A stretch of DNA of 64,000 bases, taken from the NCBI GenBank assembly GCA_020831635.1, contig JAFIGC010000001.1:57217-121216 (forward strand), written 5' to 3'. The position numbers and the translations under genes are program-made. The notes under the pieces are model-generated. The model was given only the letters and a program-made list of their open reading frames with translations, had not been told where the DNA came from and made no database searches. Shown piece after piece: positions 9,988-19,538 of the stretch. The DNA is from Verrucomicrobiota bacterium. Its GTDB lineage: Bacteria; Verrucomicrobiota; Kiritimatiellia; SS1-B-03-39; UBA6053. The first letter of the stretch is position 1. Each line of letters starts with the position of its first letter.

Positions 9988-10787
9988 GAGAATCGGGTTC
10001 CCTTGTATATGGAGCGCATCCGTTCGGCGCGCCGTTCAAACAATCGCACGCCCAGGGTCTGGTCCCAGCAGCGCACCAGAAATTTCAAGGGAGAATGCAA
10101 CATGCGCAGGCGGGTGACCGCAAGAAACATTTCCATCGAGGTTCGAAAATAATGGACCTTGGAGCCGTCCACGTCCCGCCAGACCGTGGGGCGTTCTTCA
10201 ATGGGAAAGCCCGCGCGACGAATCTGGAAGAGCAGATCCACGTCAAAGGCCCATTGGGTCGCGCCCAGACGGGGGAGAATGCTTTCCATGACATTGCGGG
10301 TGAGGATTTTCGCGCCGCACTGGGTGTCGGTCACCTTGAATCCAAAATAGAGGCGGACCAGGGCGTTGAAAAAGCGTGAGGACACCAGGCGGGGCAGGGG
10401 TTGTTTGCGGGAGACATGCGAATCGGGCAACCAGCGGGACCCGATGACAATGCCCTCTTCCCGAAGTGAATCCGCCAAATGCAAGAAAGCCTCGGCGGGC
10501 ACGGACCCATCCGCATCCGTGAAACCGATTTTTTGGCCCTGGCTTTCCGCCATGCCCCGCATCAACGCGCCGCCTTTGCCCACCGGATCCGATATTTCCA
10601 CCAAACGGAGGTGGGCGAAGCGCGGTAAAAATTCCTTCCGCACCAGGTCGGCGGTTTCGTCACTGCTGCCATTGACAATCACGATCACTTCCGTCGAGCG
10701 ACCGGAAGTCGCCGTGGCGTAGTCTTCCAGCGTCGGCGCAATGCGTTGGGCTTCGTTGTAGGCGGGAATGAGAATGGACAGTTCCAT
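9984..10787 (-). CDS. Family 2 glycosyltransferase (dolichyl-phosphate glucosyltransferase-like)
   Basis: MELSILIPAYNEAQRIAPTLEDYA...VIVNGSSDETADLV...FTDADGSVPAEAFLHL...DTQCGAKILTR. Confidence 0.88.
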   Translation of the reverse strand: MELSILIPAYNEAQRIAPTLEDYATATSGRSTEVIVIVNGSSDETADLVRKEFLPRFAHLRLVEISDPVGKGGALMRGMAESQGQKIGFTDADGSVPAEAFLHLADSLREEGIVIGSRWLPDSHVSRKQPLPRLVSSRFFNALVRLYFGFKVTDTQCGAKILTRNVMESILPRLGATQWAFDVDLLFQIRRAGFPIEERPTVWRDVDGSKVHYFRTSMEMFLAVTRLRMLHSPLKFLVRCWDQTLGVRLFERRAERMRSIYKGTRFS

Positions 10788-10953
10788 GCGCGTTACTATA
10801 GAGAAAAGCGGGGCCGTGTAAATACATCAGACGGCCTATGTTTTGATTGGTCGATGTTTTTCCCGGGTGCAACCGTCTTTCAATTTGTCCCCGATGTAAA
10901 AAATAATTGCATTTTTGCCTGTATTTTTCTCTGGAACGGCTATGATTTGAGGT

Positions 10954-12855
10954 ATGAATTTCTTCCGGTTTTTTCAAACGGACGCCATATCCCGACGGGA
11001 TTTCTCCGTATTCGTTTTCCCTTGGTCCGCAGTGGTGTTTTTGATCACCATTGTGGTCGTGAGGACTGTGACAAGAACCGGCGGGGAATTCAGCTTGGTC
11101 CAGGGTTGCTTGTTGTTCTTTTCTTTATTTTTACTTGGGTTTGGCTTGTTTTTCACCTTGAAACCCCCTTCACGGTCTGGGGGAAACGGGGGGAATGGTT
11201 CCCCCCCTGAAGACGTTCGCACACTCAAGTTGGACCTTGATCGCCAGAAGTTGGCGAGGGAAAAAGCGGTTTTGATGTTACGGGAAAGCCAAATCGCGGA
11301 AGCGCGCGCCCGCCACCAGACCCAACGATTGCACGCGGTTTTTCAACAATTGAACCATCCCGCCGGATTTTTGGATGAAACCGGGCACATCCTCGATTTG
11401 AATGATGCCGGGACTGAACTGATCGGTCAATCCGTGGAAGAAGTTCGGGGAAATTACATTGCCTCGATACCCGCTTTGGGCGGGGAGGCCGTGTTCAACC
11501 CCCAACTGCGCCGGGCGGCGTTAGGGGAAACCGTAAAATTTCAACAGGAAGTGCATACTTCCGATCAGAACAGCCATATGATCGCCATGTCGTTGAAGCC
11601 CGTGCCGGGAGACGACGGCAAAGTCGTCCTGTTGATTTGGGAAGGGCATGACATCACCGAGCGGGTTCGTGCCGAAGAAGCTCTTCAGGAAACATTCCAT
11701 CAGTTCCAACAAAGCCAGAAAATGGAGGCCATCGGACGGTTGGCCGGGGGGATTGCCCATGATTTCAACAATCTGCTCACCTCCATCTTGGGCTTCAGCA
11801 ACATGGCCCTGGAGCAATTGTCCCCCGAGGATGAAGTCATCGAGGATTTGGGAGAGGTGATTCAGGCCGCCACTCGTGCACAGAATCTTACCCAAAAGCT
11901 TCTGGCCCTTTCCAGGAAGGACGTGCCGGACAGCCAACCCGTGGATTTGAACAAACTGCTGCGCGAAATGGACCACCTGATCCGGGTGTCGTTGACCGAC
12001 AACGTCGAATTGGTGGCGAATCTCAGCGAAGATCCCTGCATGATTCTCGCGGATCCCACCTCCATGGAGCAAGTGATTTTGAATTTGGCCGTAAATGCAC
12101 GGGATTCCATGCCCAAGGGTGGACGTTTTTATCTGAGTACCGGTCTGGAGGAGGTTCGCGCGGGCATGATCGGCATCATTCCCGAACTTTCGCAGGGGAT
12201 GTATAATTATTTGTCCGTCCGCGACACCGGATGTGGCATGAGCGACGATATTCTGGAGCATGTGTTCGAACCGTTTTTCACCACCAAGGAATCGGGGCAG
12301 GGCACCGGGTTGGGGCTTTCCACGGTGTATGCCATCGTCAAACAATATTCGGGGGGAATCGAACTCAAAAGCGAACCCGGGGTGGGGACGGAATTCAGAA
12401 TTTATTTTCCGTACTACAGCCACGTTGAGCAAATGATGCTCGATTTGCCCGAAGAACTCAAGGCCACCCCTCTGCCCACGGGCACGGAAACCGTACTCAT
12501 GGTCGAAGATGAAGACGGGGTTCGGCGCATGGGCGTCCGCATGATCGAATCGCTGGGGTACAAAATTCTCTTGGCCAAGGACGGGGAGGAAGGCGTTCGG
12601 GTCGCCGAGGAATACGAGGGCACCATCGACTTGATTGTCACCGATGTGGTCATGCCGAATTTAAGTGGGCCGGAAATGATCGACCGGCTGCGCCTGAGCA
12701 AGGGGCATATTCCCCACCTGTACGTATCCGGCTTTACCATGGACAAGCTGAAGGAACACGGCGCCGATGATTCGGAGCAAAACCTCTTGAGGAAGCCCTA
12801 CAATCGGGAGACGCTGGCCCGCAGGATGCGTCAGATTTTGGACGGTCAGGTTTAA
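10954..12855 (+). CDS. Hybrid sensor histidine kinase (2 TM, PAS, HisKA, HATPase_c, receiver)
   Basis: AIGRLAGGIAHDFNNLLTSILGFSNMAL, DTGCGMSDDILEHVFEPFFTTKESGQGTGLGLSTVYAIVKQ, IDLIVTDVVMPNLSGPEMIDRL. Confidence 0.93.
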   Translation: MNFFRFFQTDAISRRDFSVFVFPWSAVVFLITIVVVRTVTRTGGEFSLVQGCLLFFSLFLLGFGLFFTLKPPSRSGGNGGNGSPPEDVRTLKLDLDRQKLAREKAVLMLRESQIAEARARHQTQRLHAVFQQLNHPAGFLDETGHILDLNDAGTELIGQSVEEVRGNYIASIPALGGEAVFNPQLRRAALGETVKFQQEVHTSDQNSHMIAMSLKPVPGDDGKVVLLIWEGHDITERVRAEEALQETFHQFQQSQKMEAIGRLAGGIAHDFNNLLTSILGFSNMALEQLSPEDEVIEDLGEVIQAATRAQNLTQKLLALSRKDVPDSQPVDLNKLLREMDHLIRVSLTDNVELVANLSEDPCMILADPTSMEQVILNLAVNARDSMPKGGRFYLSTGLEEVRAGMIGIIPELSQGMYNYLSVRDTGCGMSDDILEHVFEPFFTTKESGQGTGLGLSTVYAIVKQYSGGIELKSEPGVGTEFRIYFPYYSHVEQMMLDLPEELKATPLPTGTETVLMVEDEDGVRRMGVRMIESLGYKILLAKDGEEGVRVAEEYEGTIDLIVTDVVMPNLSGPEMIDRLRLSKGHIPHLYVSGFTMDKLKEHGADDSEQNLLRKPYNRETLARRMRQILDGQV

Positions 12856-12861
12856 AAAAGG

Positions 12862-14022
12862 TCAACCAATGCTCACGCCCAACCGTTCGAGCGCGTCTTT
12901 GGCGGTTTGCGTGGGGAGCAATTCGAAACTCCGCTCCAGATCGCGTCGCGCCTGGGTATGGCGTCCGGCCTTTTCGTGGAGCAGTCCCCGCTCCAGATGG
13001 AAGAGAAACCATTCGGAATTGAGTTGAATGGCCTGGTCCCAGGCCCGGAGCGCGGCATTGGGGTTGTTCATGGCCTCGTGCGCCTTGGCTTCCAGTCCAT
13101 GAAAAAGCGCTTCGCGGGGTTCCACGTTTTGGGCTTCGTTGGCAAGTCGCAAGGCTTCTTGATGGCGGTTGTTTTTCAGCGCCTCCAGTCCTTGGTCATA
13201 CAATTCGTAAGCGGGGGCCCGGTCGCGAAGGTTTCGCGTGCGCACGCGATATTCGTTTTCCCCGATGTAGCCGTTTTCGGAGCGGTTGCGCTCTATCGCT
13301 TCCCGATTGCGGCGCACCCGTTCGACCGAAGCCGGATGCGAGGCCAGCCAGCCGCCGGCGCTGCGTTGGTTTTCCGCGAACATTTCCTGCAGGGTTACGG
13401 CCCCGACGGGGTCGTAACCGGCGTCCACCATGTAGAGGATGCCATAATAATCGGCCTCGATTTCCGCGGCGCGGCTGTAGCGAAGCAGGCCAAGGCCTCC
13501 GGCGAGGCCGCCAACGGTTTGCACGATGTCTCCCCGGTTTTCCCCGGCCAGTCCCGCGGCTCCGGCCACGCCCAATTGCAGCATCATGCCGCGTTGCATT
13601 TGCTGGGCGGAGTGACGCGCGGCGACATGCACGATTTCGTGGGCGAGCACCGCGGCCAATTCGCTTTCATTGCGCAGGGACTTCAACAGACCGCGGTTAA
13701 TGGCGATTTTCCCGCCGGGCATGGCCCAGGCGTTCCACGTGCTGTCGTTGAGAACCACGAATTCATAGGGGAGGTGGGGCCGGTCGCTCACCCGGGCCAA
13801 TTTTTCGCCGACTTCCCGGACATAGCGGGTCAGTTCGTCGTCCAAGAGGTACGGGCCGCCCTGCAATTGCTGTTGGTAGCCGTAGTTGTCCCTGCCCAGG
13901 GCAATCTCTTGTTGCTCGCTAATCAAAGCGAGTTCAGACCGTCCGGTGACCGGATTGGTGGCGCATCCGTAGATGAGGAGGCCGAGGAGCAAAGCGCTGA
14001 GAAAGATTCTTAGGGGTTTCAT
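12862..14022 (-). CDS. M48-family metalloprotease lipoprotein with TPR-like C-terminus
   Basis: Lipobox LLIYGCATNP; HEIVHVAARHSAQQM zinc motif; EIEADYYGI; TPR-like C-terminal helices. Confidence 0.9.
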   Translation of the reverse strand: MKPLRIFLSALLLGLLIYGCATNPVTGRSELALISEQQEIALGRDNYGYQQQLQGGPYLLDDELTRYVREVGEKLARVSDRPHLPYEFVVLNDSTWNAWAMPGGKIAINRGLLKSLRNESELAAVLAHEIVHVAARHSAQQMQRGMMLQLGVAGAAGLAGENRGDIVQTVGGLAGGLGLLRYSRAAEIEADYYGILYMVDAGYDPVGAVTLQEMFAENQRSAGGWLASHPASVERVRRNREAIERNRSENGYIGENEYRVRTRNLRDRAPAYELYDQGLEALKNNRHQEALRLANEAQNVEPREALFHGLEAKAHEAMNNPNAALRAWDQAIQLNSEWFLFHLERGLLHEKAGRHTQARRDLERSFELLPTQTAKDALERLGVSIG

Positions 14023-14153
14023 AGGTATATTTTACCCCATGATTGCCGGTTTAGCGATACCTAGACTTGCATTTTTTTAGAATATCAACATAGGTCCATT
14101 CATTCACATGATTTCGTGAGTCCATTTATCCAACCCAAACGGAGTGAATTCCC

Positions 14154-14681
14154 ATGCAAAAAATCACCATTCTCGTCGGCGTTCTTTTGAGTCTGCTCGG
14201 CCTTGTTGGCTATTCTCTGACCGCTTTTGAACACATTACGGCAGGTTTCCCCCTGTTTTTTGGCCTTCCCATCGCCTATTGCGGTTGGGCGGCCATCAAA
14301 AACCCCGAAAAAAACAAGCTCTACATGCACATTGCCGTGGGATGCGCGGCTTTCCTGTTTTTGGGGTCGGTCACCCGTTTGCCTTGGATTGGCGGACACG
14401 AAGACCAAAAAGTCCTCAACAAAGCCGTATCCCTGTGGGGTACCGCATTTTTGACGTTCCTGTTGCTGGGGGTGTACATCCAGTCTTTCTTAAAGGCCCG
14501 CAGCGGGCCGTCTGTTGGCGAAACGCCCACACAGACGCCTTCCGCCCAATTCAACCAAGCCGCGGAAGCGGTGCCCGCTCCTGGAAACAATGCCGACGCC
14601 CCGGCGGAAGCCTCGTCCGAGACCACTTCGGAAACCCCTGAATTGCAATCCGCTCCTCCCGAAAACACCGATAAATCCTGA
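14154..14681 (+). CDS. Small membrane protein of unknown function
   Basis: 175 aa with ~4 hydrophobic segments and a Pro/Ala/Ser/Thr-rich tail; good RBS spacing. Confidence 0.65.
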   Translation: MQKITILVGVLLSLLGLVGYSLTAFEHITAGFPLFFGLPIAYCGWAAIKNPEKNKLYMHIAVGCAAFLFLGSVTRLPWIGGHEDQKVLNKAVSLWGTAFLTFLLLGVYIQSFLKARSGPSVGETPTQTPSAQFNQAAEAVPAPGNNADAPAEASSETTSETPELQSAPPENTDKS

Positions 14682-14719
14682 ACAAACCTCCCCAACCCGC
14701 CTCCTCTCCTCAAATCACT

Positions 14720-15217
14720 ATGAAAAAATTCTTTTTCTGTCTTACCGTTTTCTGCCTTCATCTGTCCGCATCCGCCACGGATGTGGCTGGCACGATCAAA
14801 CAGCACAGCGAACACAGCGCCATGCCGGATCGTCCCTATGGGAAAAATGACAATTCCTTTGGCGCCTACATGGAGTTTTTCGAAGGACCCGCCGGTTGGC
14901 GGATCGGGGCCGCTTTTTCTGACGATCTCAGCGGCCCCTTTGAAGCGGATCGCGTGATTACCCCGGAAATCACCCTGTTGTTTCAGGACGGCGCGTGGGA
15001 GGCCGGGGTTTCGGTGTTGAAAGATTATCTGAAAATCGAGGATAACACCGGATGGAAAAGCACGTATTTCCAATTTCAATTGGGCTTGAACATGCCTTTT
15101 GGTAAAAAAGGCAGCGTCGGAATTCATACCTTTTACCCCTTTGAATCCTGGGGTAAATTGAGTGAATTCAAGTTTGACGACTTGGATTTCGGCATCACCG
15201 TCCGCTACCGTTTCTAA
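14720..15217 (+). CDS. Secreted/outer-membrane hypothetical protein
   Basis: 165 aa, signal peptide MKKFFFCLTVFCLHLSASA, C-terminal ...LDFGITVRYRF. Confidence 0.65.
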   Translation: MKKFFFCLTVFCLHLSASATDVAGTIKQHSEHSAMPDRPYGKNDNSFGAYMEFFEGPAGWRIGAAFSDDLSGPFEADRVITPEITLLFQDGAWEAGVSVLKDYLKIEDNTGWKSTYFQFQLGLNMPFGKKGSVGIHTFYPFESWGKLSEFKFDDLDFGITVRYRF

Positions 15218-15237
15218 TTTCTTTCCTCTGATCCATT

Positions 15238-16341
15238 ATGCCTTTTGAATCCGGTGCCGTCAGTTTCCGCATGTATCATCTTTCCCGGGCCTTGCCCGAA
15301 CGCGTCTTGGACGGGTTTCTGCAACGGGTGGCGCCGCCTCTGGACACCGTGCGGGATCAGTCCGTGTATGGATGGGTGACGGGGCGCTACCTGCTGGACC
15401 GCAAAATTGACGAAGTGAATGCCTATTACGGCGGATGGCTTCGACTCTGTCTTTTGCAGGCGGAGCGCAAAATCCCGGCCAGTCTGCTGCGGGCGGAAGT
15501 CATGCAGGAAGAACTCATCCGCCTGTCCGTCAGTGGCAATGAATCGCTGGCCCGGCGCGAAAAACAGGAAATGAAACAGGAAATCATGGATCGACTGTTG
15601 CCCACGATGCCGCCGCAGCTCAAGGGGATGACCTTTGTGCACAGGGAAGGGCAGGCCGATTTGTTCGCGGAAACCTTGGCCGAAAAACAAGTCGATGTCT
15701 TCGTCAGCTATCTGCGGGAGGCCATTGGCTTTACCCCCGATGTGGTCACCCCCGAATCCCTGGCCATGCGATTGGGCCATACGGACGCCAGGGAATGGGC
15801 GCCATGCAGTTTCAGCGAAAACGTGGAGCCGGAACGCACTTCCCCAGTGGCGGGGCACGATTTCATGACCTGGCTCTGGTTTCAATCTGAAATGAATCCC
15901 GACAAAGTGCCGGCGGCGGACGAAGGGACGGTGGGCGTATTGGTCGAGGGGCCGCTGACCTTGGTCATGGAAGGCGGCGGCGCGCATGAGATCAGTCTAC
16001 GCAAGGGCAATCCCACCGTGAGCGCGGAAGCCAAGGCCGGACTGGAAGCGGGGAAAAAACTGCGCAAGGCCACCATCAATTTGGTTCGCGGCGATCAGGT
16101 CTGGCGTTTTGGCTTGGACGGAGAAACTTTCGCGGTGCGCAGCCTCAAGCTCGTGACCAGCGAAGGAGTGGTGGACGCCATAAGCCGTTTCCAGGACCGC
16201 ATGCTGCAAGTGGAGGTCATCAAAGATTTGCTGATCGGCTTGTACAAGGCGTTTCTGGATGTAAGGAAAGACCCCAAACTTTGGAGCCAGACGGTCAAGG
16301 AAATGCAGGAGTGGGTTCAGAAACGGAATGTGACCTTTTAG
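15238..16341 (+). CDS. RdgC-like recombination-associated protein
   Basis: 367 aa; SGAVSFRMYHLSRALPE..., ERKIPASLLRAEVMQEELIR, GHDFMTWLWFQSEMNP resemble RdgC-family motifs. Recognition from memory only. Confidence 0.5.
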   Translation: MPFESGAVSFRMYHLSRALPERVLDGFLQRVAPPLDTVRDQSVYGWVTGRYLLDRKIDEVNAYYGGWLRLCLLQAERKIPASLLRAEVMQEELIRLSVSGNESLARREKQEMKQEIMDRLLPTMPPQLKGMTFVHREGQADLFAETLAEKQVDVFVSYLREAIGFTPDVVTPESLAMRLGHTDAREWAPCSFSENVEPERTSPVAGHDFMTWLWFQSEMNPDKVPAADEGTVGVLVEGPLTLVMEGGGAHEISLRKGNPTVSAEAKAGLEAGKKLRKATINLVRGDQVWRFGLDGETFAVRSLKLVTSEGVVDAISRFQDRMLQVEVIKDLLIGLYKAFLDVRKDPKLWSQTVKEMQEWVQKRNVTF

Positions 16342-18563
16342 TACTCCATCCCCGAATCCAGACGCTCCACGGGAGAAAAAGGTTGGAGCGGACTGGAGAT
16401 TTCGCGCAGGATGGCATTGGCGAGGTCGGTTTCGGCTGCTTGCAGATAAAAGCGGGCGGCTTCGTTGTGGCCGGAATTCAGGGCGATTAAGCCCCGGTAG
16501 ATATCGTGGTGTGGCTTGGTCATGGGCTCCAGCCGATTGAGGATTTCCCGATGGTTCAGTTGGGCAAACAGGATGGTTTGCTCCACGCTGCCCCGTTCCG
16601 TGCCATTGGGCGCCAGGACCGGTTTGGCCACCAACATGCCGTCGGGCAACACGTCGCGGATGCGAACGGTTTGGGGACCGCCGCGCAACCACAGGCTGGT
16701 TTCCCGTCCAATTAGGCTTCTGTAGGAGTCCAGAATTTCCGAGGGAACGGACTGCAAGGCGGCGATTTCACGTCTCAAGGCGGCTACATCCGCGGCCATG
16801 GCGAAGAGGGAGGGCCGTTCGGCGGCCGCATCCACGGCTTGAAGGGCGTACCCGTAATCCCTGGAAATAATGGAAGGGGTGATATCCCGCAACAGGTCCA
16901 GGTACTGGGCTTTGGAAATGGCGGTTTCGGATTCGCGGCGGCTGGTTTCCTCGTCTTCCCAAGCCTGGATGCGACGCAAGAGTCGTTCTTTTTCACCCGC
17001 CATTTCATTGGGAAAACCGCCGGCAAAGCGTTGGATGTATTCGCGGGCGGCCTCCGCGCCTTCCGATTGGAGAATGTCCATGGCATTGCCCCGGAGCCTG
17101 CGACGTTGCTCGGCCACGGCCTCGTCCCGGGCTTCGCGAATGCGGAAAATTTGTCTGGCCACCTGATTGGCCAAGGGATGTTCCTCCACGAGGTCGGCGA
17201 TATCCAGCAACTTGGCCAAAACCTCGTCATGGGCGTTGGGATTGCGTTCATATTCCAGGATGGCCCGGGTGAAAATCCGATTCAGTTCCCCGTAATCCCG
17301 ATCCGGCTCATCTTCCAAGTTGGCCAGCGGGATGGGCGTGGGGGTGGCCTGCGCCATGTTCGGGCGGGAGGACTGGGGACGGGGAAGTAATTGGTGGAGC
17401 ACGGCGATGCCGGCAAAGCCCAACACCAACCCGGCCGCGATGGACAGGGCGATCCCTTGAGTTCTTGAGACGCGGGGGGGGGGGCGTGCGGACCGATGAT
17501 GCGTGACCACGGTTTCGCGCTCTGCCGACGGTGTTTCCTGCGATTCCACGCCCTTGTCAAATTCAGGGTCCAATTCAACGGTCGTCTCCCCGTCCGGCGG
17601 GGCCACCGGGTCGCCTTTTCCATTCATGGCGTCTTCGATGCATTCCAAAATGCCGGCCCAGTCTTCAAAACGATTTTCCGGATTTCTGGCCAAAAGTCTT
17701 GCGAGGAGGTGGCAACTCCGCTGCGAAATTCCCGGCATCAGGGCCCGTGGGTCTTCGAGTTTTTCCTGGCCATGCCGTTTCAAGGTTTTCAGGTAACTGC
17801 TGTCCTCGAAAGGGACCTTGCCGGTCAACATGTGGTAGAACGTCATGCCCAGACTGAACATGTCCGAACGGGTGTCAATGTTTCGCGGACTGTCGATCTG
17901 CTCGGGACTCATGTAATTCGGCGTGCCCAGCAAGGTGTCCACATGGGTGGTGGGGTCGCGTTCCAACATGTTCTTCGAAAGTCCCATGTCCAGCACCTTT
18001 GCGTGCAGGGTCGGGGTGATCATGATGTTCGCGGGTTTGATGTCGCGATGAATGATGTCCTTCTGGTCCGAGGCGTATTGTAGGGCCAGGGCCACCTGTC
18101 GGATGATTTTCAGGGATTCGGCTTCGGACATCACCCCCTCGCGTTCCAGCCACTCTTCCAAGCTTTCCCCGGCCATGTAGGCCATGGCCATGAAATACAC
18201 GCCATTGTCTTCGCCCGCATCATACGCGGCGACAATGTTGGGATGGTCGAGTTTGGCCTGATAGTGGACCTCCTTGAGGAAACGCACCACAAAAGAATTT
18301 TGGCGGGTGAACTGCGCCGGCAGCAGCTTCAGGGCCACGTCCCGCTCCAGGGACAACTGACGGGCCAAATAGACCTCGCCCATGCCGCCTTGGCCAATTT
18401 TGTGTTTGATCAAAAATCCGCCCACCACGAAACCGGGTCCCAGGGTTTGTTTCGGCACCGTGATTTCGCCATCGCATTCCGGGCAACACAGGCTGGAGCC
18501 CATCGCATTGGCGTTAATGCGAAGTTTGGCGTTACAGTGGTTGCAATGAAAGGTGACCAGCAT
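16338..18563 (-). CDS. Transmembrane serine/threonine protein kinase with N-terminal zinc ribbon
   Basis: CNHCNAKLRI...CCPECDGEI; GFLIKHKIGQGGMGEVYLARQLSLERDVALKLLP; IHRDIKPANIMITPTLHAKVLDMGLSKN; TM GIALSIAAGLVLGFAGIAVLH. Confidence 0.93.
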   Translation of the reverse strand: MLVTFHCNHCNAKLRINANAMGSSLCCPECDGEITVPKQTLGPGFVVGGFLIKHKIGQGGMGEVYLARQLSLERDVALKLLPAQFTRQNSFVVRFLKEVHYQAKLDHPNIVAAYDAGEDNGVYFMAMAYMAGESLEEWLEREGVMSEAESLKIIRQVALALQYASDQKDIIHRDIKPANIMITPTLHAKVLDMGLSKNMLERDPTTHVDTLLGTPNYMSPEQIDSPRNIDTRSDMFSLGMTFYHMLTGKVPFEDSSYLKTLKRHGQEKLEDPRALMPGISQRSCHLLARLLARNPENRFEDWAGILECIEDAMNGKGDPVAPPDGETTVELDPEFDKGVESQETPSAERETVVTHHRSARPPPRVSRTQGIALSIAAGLVLGFAGIAVLHQLLPRPQSSRPNMAQATPTPIPLANLEDEPDRDYGELNRIFTRAILEYERNPNAHDEVLAKLLDIADLVEEHPLANQVARQIFRIREARDEAVAEQRRRLRGNAMDILQSEGAEAAREYIQRFAGGFPNEMAGEKERLLRRIQAWEDEETSRRESETAISKAQYLDLLRDITPSIISRDYGYALQAVDAAAERPSLFAMAADVAALRREIAALQSVPSEILDSYRSLIGRETSLWLRGGPQTVRIRDVLPDGMLVAKPVLAPNGTERGSVEQTILFAQLNHREILNRLEPMTKPHHDIYRGLIALNSGHNEAARFYLQAAETDLANAILREISSPLQPFSPVERLDSGMEY

Positions 18564-18583
18564 GAAAATAGGGTGCGGGGGGC

Positions 18584-19453
18584 TTACAGGAGGTCGAGGA
18601 TCTTTTGATACCCTTGTGCGGACGCGAAAAAGTAATGGGTGGGCTCTTCGATGTGCTTGATGACATCGTCGCGCAATTGCAAGTTGAAGGGATTCAGGAC
18701 CGCGATCATGGGGTCCCGGCCCACGCTGCCAAAGGCGCAGGCGCCGCGGACACGCATGAATTCCCGCGGCAGAAGCTCCAAACTCGCGGGATCCGGCTGA
18801 ATCATGCGCAAATCCAGATAGGGGACCCCGGAGTCGTGGGCGAGAAATTCGATGGCTTTGTCATGATGCGGCAACACCCGGTCCTCCAGAATGTAGGCCA
18901 CCGTGCGCGGCGCCATCGGAGGTTTGATGTCGTACCAACACAAATCATGAAGGATGACATGGAATTCGGCGTCGGAAATCACCCGGGCGCGATGGAGGTG
19001 CCGGGCCAAGAGCAATTCGGGGATGAGGTCGTGTTGATAGATTTTCCGCTGATCCAAATGAAGGGTGTTCGCCCCCAATTCCCCCTCGTCCTCGCCAATG
19101 ATGTCCGCAAGTTGTTCATAGACTCGCTGGGCCTCCGGATTCAATTGCGCAAACAATTCCATTTGATTGTAGAGGAAGTAGGTCAAAGTCCTGTGTTCCC
19201 CGGCGATCACGCGCAACCCCGTCTGCACCAGATATTTGCCCGCCATATCCATTTCCTCGATTTCGGTGAGGAGGTCATAGAGGGCGATATAGATCCCACA
19301 GGGGTCTTCAATATTGGGCAAACTGTCTTCCAACATGCCCACCACATCCATCATTTCACGGTTGGGCTGGTAGGTTTCTTCCGATCCGCGCATGTTGGGA
19401 TCATTCCAATTTTGTTCGGCTTCCATGGTGTCTTTCCGGGGTTCATTGCTCAT
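18584..19453 (-). CDS. Stand-alone MshEN/T2SSE_N-like domain protein
   Basis: 289 aa; the C-terminal half ...SGVPYLDLRMIQPDPASLELLPREFMRVRGACAFGSVGRDPMIAVLNPFNLQLRDDV aligns with the N-domain of the adjacent GspE (VPFELSLLKLDPLLLADLPIQQMKRHQILPISRIGKTLTVAIADPYNVIALEAI). Confidence 0.65.
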   Translation of the reverse strand: MSNEPRKDTMEAEQNWNDPNMRGSEETYQPNREMMDVVGMLEDSLPNIEDPCGIYIALYDLLTEIEEMDMAGKYLVQTGLRVIAGEHRTLTYFLYNQMELFAQLNPEAQRVYEQLADIIGEDEGELGANTLHLDQRKIYQHDLIPELLLARHLHRARVISDAEFHVILHDLCWYDIKPPMAPRTVAYILEDRVLPHHDKAIEFLAHDSGVPYLDLRMIQPDPASLELLPREFMRVRGACAFGSVGRDPMIAVLNPFNLQLRDDVIKHIEEPTHYFFASAQGYQKILDLL

Positions 19454-19538
19454 GCGGGGTATTTAACCGAACAAAAACGGGAAACGCAAGCGCGTTATTC
19501 GCTTGTCAAATGCGATTGTCCCGTGCAAGATGTGCCTT